Of a DNA stretch of 64,000 nucleotides, positions 1 through 12,426 are shown piece after piece. The notes beneath the pieces are model-generated. The model did not search any database and was not told the origin of the DNA. It was given only the letters and a program-made list of their open reading frames with translations. Position numbers and translations under genes: made by a program. Each line of letters opens with the position of its first letter. Position 1 is the stretch's first letter. The DNA comes from Mytilus galloprovincialis (taxonomy: Eukaryota; Mollusca; Bivalvia; Mytilida; Mytilidae): the NCBI RefSeq assembly GCF_965363235.1, contig NC_134839.1, positions 58,743,560 to 58,807,559 on the forward strand, read 5' to 3'.

Positions 1-241
1 TATACTAACTTCCTATATACTAATAGATGGTATGCAAAATGCACATGAAATTAAGGGGTACTACAAACATGTTAAAATAAACGTGCAATTTTTGAGAGAG
101 AGAAAATAGAAAGAAGTTAAACTTTGACCATCCCCCAACGTAATAATTAATCAATAGCTTTCTGCTCCCTAATGATGCTTTATTTCCTAGAATCACCTTA
201 ATTCATTTGAATACATGAATATTTTTATTTTGTAATTTCAG

Positions 242-405
242 GGGCAGGAATTGGAAATGTATTTGGAGCATTGGTAGTAGGATATGCAAGAAACCCATCA
301 CTCAAACAAGCATTGTTTTCCTATGCTATTTTAGGATTTGCTTTGTCTGAAGCTATGGGACTTTTCTGTATTATGGTAGCCTTCATGATCTTGTTTGCTC
401 TTTAA
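242..405 (+). CDS. ATP5MC: ATP synthase F0 subunit c (lipid-binding protein), last coding exon
   Basis: This exon encodes the C-terminal 53 residues of the mitochondrial ATP synthase c-subunit, the proteolipid that forms the proton-driven rotor ring in the inner membrane. It starts after a clean acceptor (tttcag, AG at 240-241) and contributes two bases of a glycine codon split with the previous exon. The translation begins [20 protein letters not shown], which holds the small-residue helix 1 packing motif and the polar ARNPS loop. The second transmembrane helix follows and contains ALSEAMGLF, whose glutamate is the proton-carrying carboxylate. TAA is at 403-405. Earlier exons (transit peptide, helix 1 start) lie outside the window on the left. 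Identity is certain at family level; which paralogue it is cannot be told. Confidence 0.97.
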
Positions 406-880
406 TGTAGACTTTGGCATAAGAGTGTTTGTTGATATATAAAAAAATAGATTGAAAAAATATTGTTGAGTGCTATCAGTGATCTTTTGATCAAAACATC
501 ATGTACAAATGTACAAAAAGACCAATTACCACTCAGTGGAACAAGTTTTGTAAATTATTAAATCTTAAAACTTACATTTGATATTTTGTTAGTGGTTGTA
601 CTTGAATAAACTGTCAAGGATTTTGTAGTCATCAAACAGAAATGTTTTGATCAGTTGAATATTTTTGTTGCCTGAATCAGGTCCTAGTGAGACTTGATAT
701 TGTATTTATAATGACAATTGACTGCTTTCCATTGAACTTATTCATGAAAGTCAGCAGGGTTTCTGTGTATATTACTTGGTAATAGCCCTGTCCAATAACA
801 AGTTTAAAATCTTCAGGTAAATCTGAGCTCCAAAAACTGTTCTTCGTATTCATTAATAAACCTCCTTATTTACTATTTAG
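406..880 (+). other. 3' UTR of the ATP synthase c gene
   Basis: AT-rich non-coding sequence after the c-subunit stop. Possible poly(A) signals AATAAA lie at 605-610 and 855-860. Either could end the transcript; no other feature is seen. Confidence 0.5.
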
Positions 881-1194
881 GGCCAAAAAAATCAAAACTC
901 AATTTCAGTCAATCCAGTTTTCTATCTGTTCGAATCTGTGCATTAACCTTTACAATTTGAATCCATATAATCTTGTATTATTGTTTGCCATATTGGGGGC
1001 ATCAAGTTTCCCCTTGTCCTTCTGTAAGTTCCAAAATTGTTATGGAATACATTGAAAAGCTTTCAAAAGATGTCTTGCTTGCAAATGTTTTTAACTAGAT
1101 TTTCAAAAATAAAATTGGTTAATGATTTTGGGATATACAGTCCGTTTCACTAAAAAACTTTAAATAAATCTTGTCAATTTTTTTGGTGAAACTA

Positions 1195-1800
1195 ACTCCT
1201 GTTCTCCAACTTTAGTTTGCCTCAACCAAATGTTATGAAACTTAAACACAATGCTTATTACCACAAGACATGGACCGAGTTTGAATTTTGGTGGCGTAAC
1301 TTTAACTGTTCGAGTTGTGCCCTATTCAAATTTGAAAATGGCTGAATTTCTCGTTTGTTCTCTTTCTTCGGTTTACCGCAACCAAAAGTTATGAAACTTG
1401 TACACAATGCTTATTAACACAAAACACAGATCAAGTTTGAATCTCAGTGGTGTCGCTTTTACAGTTAAAAGAGTGATGCCCCTTTACAAATGGAAAAATT
1501 GCTGAATTTTCCTTTCCTTTCGCCTATCTTGTTTGCCTCAAACAAATGTTATGAAACTTATACATAATGCTTATTACCACAAAACACAGATCAAGTTCGA
1601 AGTATGGTGGTGTTACATTTACTGTTCTAGAGTGATTTCACTTGACAAATGGGGAAAAAATACTGAATTTTTCATTTCTGTTCTCTTCAACTCTTACTGA
1701 GTTTGCCTCAATCAAATATGAAACGTATACACAAAACAGATTCAGTACAAATATGGGTAGCGTAGCTTTATAACATGGAAGAAGTGGCATCTTGTTCCCA
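1195..1800 (+). repeat. Family C dispersed repeat, tandem ~155-bp units
   Basis: Three to four diverged units, each carrying a CAACCAAATGTTATGAAACTT-like segment followed by 'acacaatgcttattaccacaa' and 'gttcgagttgtgcccc'-like text. The same units occur at 28655-29205 in the same orientation and at 47330-47830 in reverse. The copy ends near 1790 with a degenerate version of the 3' end seen at 29165-29203. It has no coding potential. Confidence 0.8.
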
Positions 1801-3084
1801 ATATATTTAATTTCTATATTGAGTTATTTCCCTTTGAACAGAATAGTGTTAAATAATCTGATGGGTGTTATTTTCTATGTCATTTGGACTTATTTATATT
1901 ATGAGTAATTACCCTTTCTTATATATGTCCTTGGCTGATACTAACAATGAACTTTGATTTGTGAATAATGGTTCATGATGGGTAGATGTCCGATTTCCAA
2001 TTTTTCAGTTCTATGACCACATTCACAAGTTTTGTGTCCCAAACTTGTGCTTTGTCAAATAAAAGTAAAATTGCAAAATAAAAAATACTGAACTCGGAGG
2101 AAAATTCAAAACGGAAATTTCCTCATCAAATTGCAAAATAAAAAACTGTTGCACATCAAACGAATGGATATCAAATGTCATATTCCTGACTTGGTACACA
2201 GGCATTTTCTAGTGTAGACAATGGTGGATTAAACCTGGAAAAGTGGTTTTAAAGCTCTGACAGTCGCATCAAATTCCAAGTTCAGAACTTTTGTGTTAAT
2301 ACTTATTAACCTGTTCAAGGTTCAACCTCTGCAGAGAAATCCTGCACTCCAAGATTCTCTACGTAGGCGGATCCAGGCCCCCCCCCCCCTTTTCGTGGGA
2401 AAAATTTGGTTGATAATATAGGGAATCGTTGAAGCATGACTGGAGCAGGCCCCCCTTAGGAAAAGTTCTGGATCCGCCACTGCTCTAGTTATTGTTGATT
2501 AAATTATTGTCAAGTGTCTGAAACATGAAATTCCTAATGATAGATATATATAAGAAGATGTGGTATGAATGATGGAAAATGTGAATTGACCACTTACAGG
2601 AGATAATGCCATTTGAAGATATTTTTGGCAAGAAATCTATAGATTTTAAAATGGTATATAAGATCTACATACAAACAAATATTGTATTGATAATTAAAAC
2701 GCATACATGTCAACTGACTCGTAGGAGTTATTGCCCTTGAAAGATGATGTGTTTTCTCATGGTGCCGTTTCTGCACACAAACTAAAATAGATCGTGACGT
2801 GAGAAACTCGTTCAGCACAATCAAATCTTTAACACAACAAGGAACGAAAAGTAAACTTTATGTAAAGGGGGCGAACATGTTTCCAATAGGCATATTTTTT
2901 ACTTGAACATTGGGACCCTCGTGTAACAATCCCAGCAAAAAATGTAAAGTTTTGACAAAATCAATCCAAGGTAGTGTCTTAAAATTCCATGACAATTGAT
3001 TAAAGCAAATTTGATTTATTCTACGAAGTGTCTAAACAAACCAAGTTGACCTGAAAGTATGCATTGATTTTTGCCAAAACTGCG
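1801..3084. other. Non-coding stretch with one short inverted-repeat element
   Basis: AT-rich sequence with no supported gene. The only structure noted is the inverted-repeat element at 2366-2482. Short open frames at 2023-2205 and 2594-2824 show no protein-like composition. Confidence 0.6.
2366..2482. mobile_element. Short inverted-repeat element (GGATCCGCC ends), copy 1
   Basis: About 117 bp bounded by 'aggcggatccag' on the left and 'ctggatccgccac' on the right, which are inverted repeats of each other. The interior has a C-run and a GGCCCCCC block. Related elements with the same GGATCC ends lie at 52500-52624 and 53523-53676. It looks like a non-autonomous DNA element. Confidence 0.6.
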
Positions 3085-3660
3085 ACTTCTGTTGTAGAAA
3101 GCTCGACATACTTTGTATATAGATAGATGCTTCATGTTATGAAGTTTCCGTCTGTCATATGTCAATTGACTTTTGTCCTTGACCTCATTGTGCATGGTAC
3201 AGTGACCGACTCGACAAGATTTGTTTGTAATGACAAATACTCTGATTATAAATAATAGGATAGCTTAATTTAGTATATGCGTACCTTGCAAGGTCCTCGT
3301 GCCTGTTGGGCAGTTTTATTCATTTGACCTCGACCTCATTTAAAGGATCAGTGAACAAGGTTAAGTTTTCGTGGTCAAGTCCATATATCAGATACTATAA
3401 GCGGAGGGTCTACTGCATTTGGTATATGGATGATTGTGAGGTGTACATGTCAAACTGGCAGGTGTCACCTGATCTTGATCTCATTGGCATGGTTCATTGG
3501 TCAAATTTCAATTTTCGTATTTTTTGTCTGTTTCTTGAATATCATAAGCAGGTATAGACTTGCTATTTTTGGTGTATGGCATGCTAGTAAGTTGAACATG
3601 TCTGTCCGACAGGGTTTATCTGACCTTTACATAATTTATAATTAATATTGGTAAAGTTAA
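3085..3660 (+). repeat. Family E dispersed repeat, partial
   Basis: Contains 'gttgtagaaagctcgacata' followed by repeated 'ccttgacctcatt...aaggttcagtgaac' and 'gtgtacatgtcaaactggcaggtgtcacctga' units. These match, in reverse complement, the longer copy at 45215-46210. Weak open frames across the repeat (3306-3645) are by-products of the units and not genes. Confidence 0.75.
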
Positions 3661-3723
3661 TTGTATGTGAAAATTATAGTAGAATCTTCATATATTAGAG
3701 AGGTACCATTTGATTTGTAAAAG

Positions 3724-3932
3724 GGGGGGGGGGCTAGGATGAAAAATTTTGTCCTGCATTTTTATTTTTCACTCTTTTTCGGTCCTACCTTTTTTTCATA
3801 GTTTATCCTGACTTCTTTTACGGTACATAAATTGTCATCCTGCCTTTTTGTTTTGCCAAGTTGCCTATCCTGCCTTTTTTTTACTCAAAACTCCTGTCCT
3901 GTCTTTTTTTCTTCAAATTTCATCCTAGCCCC
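3724..3932. mobile_element. Small inverted-repeat element with GGGGCTAGGATGAAA ends
   Basis: The left end reads 'ggggctaggatgaaaaattt' and the right end 'aaatttcatcctagcccc', forming inverted terminal repeats of about 18 bp. The ~170-bp interior repeats 'tcctgccttttttt' several times. Target duplications are not clear because the flanks are A/G runs. Confidence 0.65.
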
Positions 3933-4662
3933 AAAAACACAGTGACATATGACCTTGGGTCAAATTGAAGGTCACATGAATTAAGGATTATTGGTGAAGG
4001 TTTCATGTCTCTATACGATTTCCGTGTCTCGAAATAGAATTTTTCAAAAATTGTTTACAATTTATAAAGTGAAATTACTCCCGTACACTTAAGACAGTGA
4101 CACAACAAACCAAAATACACTTCGGACCTTTCTTTGTCCCTTAGGTCCTATGGCGCCTACCGTTTCTGCTTCAGAACACTTTATACATTCATGGCTTTCA
4201 TTTGTTTGGTTTAGAGCGTTCATGATGAAGGTCAATTCAAACTGAATTTTCTGAACATGTCGACATGACAACATATATTTCATGATTTGTGAGATGTTAT
4301 GAAATACATTTTTTAGGTGAAGATTGCATGGAATCAAAACCTTATGGGACTGACTTGATATCCAAATCTTCCAAGGCTTATCTCTAAAAAAAAAAATAGA
4401 GAAATATGACAAAACAAATTAGAGACTAAAGAAATGAAAACTAAACTTCATCAGCCATGCAGACTCTCATAAATGTAAAACACCAATTTCAGTTCCAAAA
4501 ACATTGTTTCCTTGTGTTTCTCAATGTTTAAATTCTCTGGATGTTTTCCTTTGTATACTTTATTTTATCATATATATAAATCCATGTATATAGAAAAAAA
4601 TCTTTATATCAATAATATAAATCATAAACCAAAAAAAAAAATTAAAAAAAAGCGCGTCATAA

Positions 4663-7600
4663 TTATTCTGCCCTGTTTTGTGATAAATCAGTTTCCTCTC
4701 GGTTGGATTCTTCATCATATACTCTTTGGTCTTCAACTGAGCCTCGCTTATAACTTAGAATGGGTGGGAGTAGTGTATACCCAGATATTGATGACGTAGG
4801 ACGACATATTTCTAATGGATTTCCATCTATAATTGGTGGAAGTTTTGGTGATCCACATACCGATAATGGTCGGTTTTCTGTATTCTCGAATGCGGTAAAC
4901 ACCGGTGATAACCTAGCAGACGACATTGGAGCATCCATTTCCATTGTTTTGCTTGTGCTTTTTATTGGAGGAAGTTTTGTGAATCCAGAGGCGGACAGGG
5001 GTCGGCTTGTATAAGTGTCATTCCTTTTGACTATTGGTGGTAACGTTGCCATAACAGAAGGCGACAATATTCTGTTTGCATCTAAGGATTCATTTCTTCC
5101 TTTTATCTGCGTGAGACGAGTTAATCCTGATGTTGATACGGGATAACTTGTTTTTACCATTGAATTCTTGGTAGTTATTGACGGTAACTGCAGGGATTCT
5201 GATGTTGACCCTGGTCCTTCGCCTTTCTTCCCTATGCTCACGGGATTAGGAGAAACATGATGTCGTTTTGCTTCGGGAATTTTAACTTGCTCTTCTCTCT
5301 CTAAAAAACCATGAACTATTTGGGGTAAATGTTCATTTGGATCGAGCCTTGGTATAATACAGTCACTAAGACGATGTATTTTATCTTTTGGAATTGGAAT
5401 TCTGCTTAAAGGTGCAAGTAAGCGTCTACTTTCATCTATTTTTCGCTTGCTTTCACTCTCGTAAGTATTCCAAACATAGCCCTTTATTCGTACCGGTATT
5501 CTAGATTTTCTGGTGATTCTGGGCAATTTTGTACCTCTCTCTCTTTTTCTAGGCAACCCACTATCATCGTTTGGACTTTTAGCATTTCTTGTGCTATTGA
5601 TTTTGAGATCAGTTCCTCGTCTTACTGATATGTTGCTCTCCGGGAACGATCTTACCGCTAAAGGACCAGTTAATGTTGTTTTGTTTGTGTTAGTAACCCT
5701 CAATACACGGACAGGAATGCGTCTGGCTGAATAAACGCGTGGCCTTTCATTTTTTGGTCTGGTTAAAGACGTGTTTTCTCCATTTAATCTCCTAACTATT
5801 ATAGGGATCCTGCTTGGGATAGTAGTGGTACCATGAAGGAATGAGAATCTGAACCTTATTTCATTATTATCTTTCCTTTTAATCAAAACGTCATTTGTAA
5901 ACTTTCCTCCGAGTTTTCCTCCATTTGAAAGTTTTAACTCAGACGGTTTACTAGATACTAAATGCGATTTCTTATGCTTCTGTTCTTTTTGGACTTCGTT
6001 CTCATAAATGTTGTGTTCTGTTTCGTTTTCTTGCTTTCTATTGATAAAGGTCAGCTTTGGTTTAGGTTTTAGTTTCTTGGGATTCTCGAAAAAGACATCG
6101 AAACTTACATTTTTCTTCAATTCCTGCTCTTCTTTGTATGCACCATCAATATTTTCAACAGCACTTTGACGGTCAGCAGTTGTTGCATCTTCTTTTTGTT
6201 TGTTATCATCCCTGTTATGTTTCTTTTCATCAATATGTTTAAATTGAAACTGTGCCTTTCTTCCACCAGAAGTGAGTTTTGGTTTAGTCCTTTGTTTCTT
6301 TTGACTGTCAAACATAATGTCAAAACTAGTATTGATTTTCTTTTCTTCCATCTTAACAACTTTATTTTCATTGCTCTTGATATTCTGGTCTGTGACGTTA
6401 GGTATCATATTGAAGGTTTTTCTTTTTTCCGAGGATAGTTTGGGTCTAGACATACGTTTCTTTGGTTTTTCAAAAAATATGTCAAAACTGGTATTAACTT
6501 TCTTTTCATAACCGACTGTACCGTCTATATTCTCATAACTACTTCCTGTTTGGTCTGGTGGCAAAACTGTCTTTCCCTCCTCGGCTCGTATTTTATCATT
6601 AAGGGTAACACCCATTACATGATCAGCATTCTCAGTGTGAACTTGCTTCAGAGCTGATTTAGCTTTTTCTTTTTCTTCTTCTTCTCTTATCAAACTATCC
6701 AAAATTCTTAAATTTGATTTAATTTTAGTTTTATCAATACCGATTAGACTAGCTTTGATTTCTTTATGATACAATACATTTTCCTCGTAGTCTTCTTCTT
6801 CCTCTTTTTCAATAGCCCGTTTTTTGACTGCTTCGTACAATTCTTCTGGATTTCTGGTGTACACATTTATATATTTTTCTAAGGAAACACATTCGTCGCC
6901 CATCCTCCATTTAAAATTTGGGCGCATTTTTGTACCATCTCCTTCGAAAACGGATTCCGTGCTAACAGATCTTTTGATAACACATTCTTTCAATGTTTCA
7001 GTTGGGATTTGTTTGGCTGTTCCACTCACAATATTGAATAGATTATTCCCATTGGTCAATACTTCGACATTAGCATGTTCTCTGATTGTTATCATCAGAT
7101 GGCCGTGGTGATTTTGGGCGTGCAAGCTTTATTCTTGTCCTCCACATAGCAGAAGAACTGTTTCCATCTTGCCAGCATTTCTCAACTGTTTTGTTTGTTA
7201 TCATTCCTGGTTTTGTAAGTGTTTTACCATTCTTCTTTTTCATCTGATTCTCATCAAAATGGACTTGCCTACCAAGTTTGAGTTCATATGCAATGTTTAT
7301 CGATCTCATGTATTTCCAGTCGCAACCTTCATCATATTGGCTATTTTTTGTCCTGGTTAGATTTTCTATTGAAAATGAAACTTTTATATCATCCAACCCG
7401 GTTAAAGACTGGTTTGCAGGAATGTCGGAAAACCTTTCCAGATCCCATGCCTCTGTGACAGCTGGGAGTAGCTCTACCTCACCAAGATGACCGGAAACCA
7501 AGAATTTTCTGTTACCCTCTTGATTAATACATGTTGACTGTGATGGTCTCAGGTGTGTATGAGGGGATGGATCTGGTTTTATTGGAAAAGTCTTCTTTTT

Positions 7601-9354
7601 GTAATCAAAAGAAAAACACTCGCCAAATGCCTCTAAATATTTGTGTTTTAAAAATTCCGTTGCGATGGAAATTTCATTAAAATACGGGACATTATTTGGG
7701 TATTGGCCTCGTTTTCGGAATACTTCGATTTCTCTATGATAAACTGGCATGTACCTTGTACGGAATGTTTCTTCTCTCTCTTCTCGCTCCAGATCTTTAA
7801 ATGTTTGTTCCAATGACTTGGGAACTAAGCTTGTCCCTTTGTCGTCAAAGGTAAAACGCTCCGGATGGCGTGCATGCACATGATTTAACTCTCCCTCAAG
7901 CTTCTTTACCATCTGTGACTTAAGATTGAACCAATCTTCTTTTTCTTCTAGCATTAATTCCAATTCTATGATTCTTTCATTCTTTTTTTTAATTTCTTCT
8001 TCAATCATATCAATGTCTGACTCAGGATCTTGGTCTTTCTGTGCCGACCTGAAAGAAAATTCAGTTATTTGTTCTATGTAATATTTGAATACATCTATAC
8101 CCTTGTAAAATGATAGCTCAAATACTTTCAAATTTTTTCAATATTGTGTAATCCCTCTGCATTATTTTCTCAGACTCTATTTCTACACAGCAACTTCTAT
8201 ATGTGTCAATTTTTGTTTGAAAACATATTTATGGTAAACTATTCCAAATGCTTGTCCCTTTTAATGTATTCTTTATACAACTATTTATTGATTGACTTAG
8301 AAGTTCATACATTTTGTACGGAAATTTTAGAGACATTTATTTTTGGTTAAAATCACCAAAAAAAACCATGACTTGAATCCGGGACCCCGGACAATTTAAG
8401 CGCATGTATAGTACTACCAAGACAATGAAAGATGTTTCACAATCATATTTAATGAGTGGGGTCGAAATAAATCTACTAGATGGAAGCTAAACTCTCAAAT
8501 CGTACAGTAAGATGATCTCTTTAGGTATTATGTCGGGAGGTTTCTGTCTAAAGACGTATATATATCTCATGTCTCCTTATGGTCTTATATTGGAGCATCA
8601 GATCGCATGATTGGAACCGTAAAGCAATATTTTCCTATACTCTACCATTGAATTACAGAAACTAGGAACTCCGAGGCAGAGGGCCATCGCTTGATACATT
8701 TGACACAGAGAGAAACCGCTTTATATCTTCGACATGCACAGAAAGGCACCTTTGTATACCCTTAACACAGACATTTTATAACTCTGGCCCAAAAAAAGTA
8801 TATAAATTCAAAAAATGTCCCCAGATTTTTATTTTTTTGTTAAACACGTATAATATACAAATGTATGTAGCAAGATAATGATATATATCCCCAATAATAT
8901 AGTAACAAAAATGTATTTAATATAAATTAGAATACAAATGAATTCGAGATTAAGCTATAAGCTCAGAGAACTTGTCTATAATTTATAATATTAACATGTA
9001 AAACTTCAAAAGTTTCCTCAGTATTTATACTTGTTTTAATAAATTTATAATATCCCTTAAATAAAATTTAACAATAATAACATCCCTACCATTGATATTT
9101 ATGCCTATTTACAAGAAATGCACGATTCTGTTTTCTCCTTGGATGTTTGGCCATCTTCCACAATTCTCCGGTAATAAAGAGTGAACTAAATTCCGTAAAC
9201 ATCCTTTGAACAAATTGGCAAAAAAACATGCCTGTTCTTATTTATGTTTCATCTTGAATGATATATATACTTACTGAGAAAACATGTCTTCGTCCTTATG
9301 GTCTCGTACTGGTACCATATCATCAAACTCCCCATCAATCAAGTGGTCTGACAT
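4663..9354 (-). CDS. Uncharacterised coiled-coil protein with SFD repeats and S-R-I-P motifs (two exons)
   Basis: I do not recognise this gene. Exon 1 is 9375-9275 with the likely ATG at 9354-9352 (MSDHLIDGEFDDMVPV...), ending in donor CA|gtaagt. Exon 2 starts at 8050 after ttctttcag and the phase joins as CAG. The first ~50 residues of exon 2 are a charged coiled coil (EEEIKKKNERIIELELMLEE). Downstream, in the frame read from 7125, three repeats of [N][TV]SFD[IV].F with a following RPKL/KPKL occur at about residues 213, 267 and 341. S-R-I-P motifs in basic context lie at about 438, 541 and 574. The C-terminus repeats RPxSxSGxTxLPPI four to five times. The total is about 1,150 residues. The frame changes once between 7070 and 7125, where the upstream frame overlaps the downstream one by 56 nt and no intron is evident. 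A one-base difference, real or an assembly error, is likeliest. AATAAA (minus strand) lies at 4564-4559. The S-R-I-P motifs suggest, but do not prove, EB-type microtubule plus-end binding. Confidence 0.75.
8051..9274 (-). other. Intron of the uncharacterised coiled-coil gene
   Basis: AT-rich intron with donor gtaagt (9274 side) and acceptor ttctttcag (8051 side). Two degenerate tRNA-like stretches with B-box-like text lie on the minus strand near 8380-8440 and 8610-8670, neither foldable enough to call. Nothing else is seen. Confidence 0.6.
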
Positions 9355-10784
9355 TCTAGACTTGTCAAGTGGTTTCTATATAAGAGAAAAAGGGGATACT
9401 AGTATTTTAAACAGGCATTGGTTGTTTCATTGGCAATCATACCACATCTCCTTATTTCAAAAATAGTATATTATAAACGAAAAAGAGATCAAACAACAAG
9501 GCAACAATAACAAAAATCAGACGTATAAGAGCAGTAGATATAAACATTAGACCCATGTATGAAATTCCGAATAATTTTATCATGTGAACTTAATTTCAGC
9601 AAGATGGAAACCAGAAAAAGGGGAACAAATATGAACATGAGCGAGTATTTACGCGAAGATTATGCATGTCTTTTATGTTTCTTTGTTTTTCGTCTTCTTA
9701 CTATTTTTTTTTTTTCAGAAGTTGTTTATTTGTAGAATTTCCTTCTTGTGGTGGCAGAATATGAACAATATTATCTCCTCGCTTTCAATCCCAGCGTTAA
9801 AAGTTAGATTTGACTTTTTTTTTTGCAATACCAACAACTAAGCCAGAATTACTTCACTAAAATATACTCCCTTTTACTTTACTAGATGCTCTTACAGTTC
9901 AAAATGTTGGTAAGCTTTAATGTATAGAATTCGATTGTTTTATCATTGACCTCATTTGTCACATTTATCTAAAACAAACAAAAAGGTCTTCTTTGACATC
10001 GGCCATACCAAATATAATGCCCGCATCACTCATTTAGTTCTTAAATATTTCGAAAACAACGACCAAACATAACCGCTAACAATCTATATCAGGACTTTTA
10101 CTCTAATCGAGTGGATCTTTATCGAAGTATATTTTCTATCTATTCTTATAAATATAACTTGAGTAACTTACCTTCGTCCTTGAAAAAAAATCTTCTAAAA
10201 ATTAAATCTCAAGATCTTCAAAGACTATTCTGTTGTATCATATACGCTAATGTTTGTGGTCGTGAAGTAAAAGCTCCTTTCGTTAACAGAGAAGTAGGTT
10301 TCTGCTGGGCGCTATTGTGACGTTACAAACAAAAAGTCATAGACGTTACCATTAGACCTGTGCATGTTCTGTTGACGTGATCTGAAGACGTGCACACAAG
10401 TTGCGTTTCGATAACGCGTTGAATGCACATAAATTTGGTTATATTTGGCTTTGTTCACACAATTGTAATAACCAAAAAAAAAAAAAAAATGCGTTGAAAT
10501 ACTTTTTATCAAGACAATTATGTACACTTTTTGATTATTTTTTTTAATCATTATTCTTAATTCAGATATGACTTTAAAATCTTGCATTTCATCTCGTGAT
10601 AAAACCATAGAAAGTTTTCGCAACTTTGGCGAACGGATTATGGTTAACAATGGATGGATGAAAGAATATTCAACGGACAGTGACAAATGTTACATGCATA
10701 TTCATATTAATAACATGTAATATGTTGATTGTATTATACTCCAATCTGTAGTTATCAGACCTACAACTGAAATCAATGGGATTT

Positions 10785-10892
10785 GCTCATTGTTGAAGGC
10801 CGTACGGTGACCGATAGGCTTGCTGTTAACTTATGTGTCATTTGGTCTCTTGTGGAGAGTTGTCTCATTGGCTATCATACCACATCTTTTTT
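10785..10892 (+). repeat. Bivalve dispersed repeat end ('gtggagagttgtctcattggc')
   Basis: Reads 'ggtgaccgataggc...gtgtcatttggtctcttgtggagagttgtctcattggctatcataccacatct'. The same text recurs in whole or part at 9425-9450, 21108-21185 (reverse), 31735-31800 (reverse), 53083-53115 and 59700-59732. It behaves as a moderately repeated mobile-element end; the family name is not known to me. Confidence 0.6.
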
Positions 10893-12165
10893 ATATTAAC
10901 ATATGGAAAATTAAAGATAACCGTATAATATAGCTATAAGAAAACGTGATATGAGTGCCTATGAGACAACTCTCCATATATAAACTTGAATAACACTATG
11001 TATTGTAAAAGTTGTTGAAGAATTTTTTTAAAACATAGTAATACACAAAAGAGAACACGTACTAAACCATATGGTTGGTTCAAAGGATGATACAATGAAA
11101 TCTGTATAGAGAAAAAAAAGATTTGTTCTCTATGTATACCAAATGAGATGGATGAGTATCATTTCACACTAAAATATTCAGATTAATTGATCCTGAGATT
11201 GATCCGCATACAAAGAATTTTTTTTTAAAAAGTTTTCCTGATGTCAAAAAGCTTTTTAGAACTATTATATGTGTGCAGTTTTTTAACAGGGAAATGAGGA
11301 ACTAATATTTTCAACTGAACGATGTCAATATCCTGAAAAGTATAACAGTTAAAATCTCAGTTTAAAATTTTCGTTTTAAAAAGAGTCGATAATTAAAGTT
11401 AATCATGTTAATTGAAGTGACTATTTGCCGACACTAGCTAGCTGATTAAAATATCTTAATTATAGCCGGCATAGTAAGCATATTTCTATATGCAAGTTTC
11501 TATTTTACCTGCACCAGCAATATAGTGAACTTTATATTTTGCCAATGACTTTCTTTGTAAAAGAGGGAAATTTTACTTTTGTAATATCTATATGAAAATG
11601 AGCACTGTCAACAAAGAAGAATCAGATTTACCAGTATGATAAGAACACAGCTTGCATATATATTATGATATTATATTGTTTAAAAATATTTATCAGTCAA
11701 ATTAAAAATAATTAAGACTTTATAAAGAGAAAAGAAATATATATATATATACTGAGAATCCATTTGTTGCAAAGAAATCATATCAAACGTGACATGTAGC
11801 TGAAATTATTTTTAAAATCAGTCAGTCCTGCGAGTACAGTATTAGTTATAGACTATTAGTAGTAATTAAGGTCAGTCTAATGTGCCGCTACATGTTTGAG
11901 GCCATATGCCATATGTGTGAATGTTTATAAAATCTCAGATTTTAACTATATATGTTTTATAAAAAATGCACGTTAAAAATCTCACTGCATCAAAAATTAG
12001 ATAAAACGTCATTATACATTTTTAAAAATCTTCTGTCAATCCCATACATACACACACTGACATATACACATGTAGCATCAAAAAAATCAAAAATGTTTAA
12101 ATGTCTTAAATTAAACATTCTTTTTGTTTTTGTTTAATTGCATGCATACATGTGTAAACAAAAAA

Positions 12166-12426
12166 ATAGCCATTTCTATAGAAGAGGGGGAGGACAGGGG
12201 GTACCCTTATCCCTTCTCCCACCCCTCTTCTCCTTTCTCCTACCCCCGTTCTCCTTTCTTCCATTAGAATAAAACATCTCCTTTCGAGATATTTTTTCTT
12301 GAAATATTAGAAAATTTTTTAAAAGGAGAGATATTTTATTTTTTCTCCTTTCTCCCACCCCTTTCTCCTACCTCCTTTCTCCCTGTCTCCCTTACCCATG
12401 TCCTCCCCCTCATAGAAATATGCTAT
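12166..12426. mobile_element. C/T-rich inverted-repeat element
   Basis: Ends are 'atagccatttctatag...ggggaggac' and, inverted, 'atagcatatttctatgaggg...', about 30 bp of imperfect terminal inverted repeat. The interior is almost wholly 'ctcctttctcccacccc' repeats on one strand. The open frame across it (12176-12358) is low-complexity and not a gene. Confidence 0.6.

Noticed and set aside
4760-5014. Plus-strand frames across 4760-7111
   Set aside because: They are antisense shadows of the minus-strand coiled-coil gene, whose repeats and charge pattern are far more protein-like.
8380-8670. Two tRNA-like stretches on the minus strand
   Set aside because: B-box-like text is present (GGATTCAAGTC; GGTTCCAATCA), but I could not form a full cloverleaf with paired acceptor arms. 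They are at best decayed SINE or tRNA pseudogene pieces.
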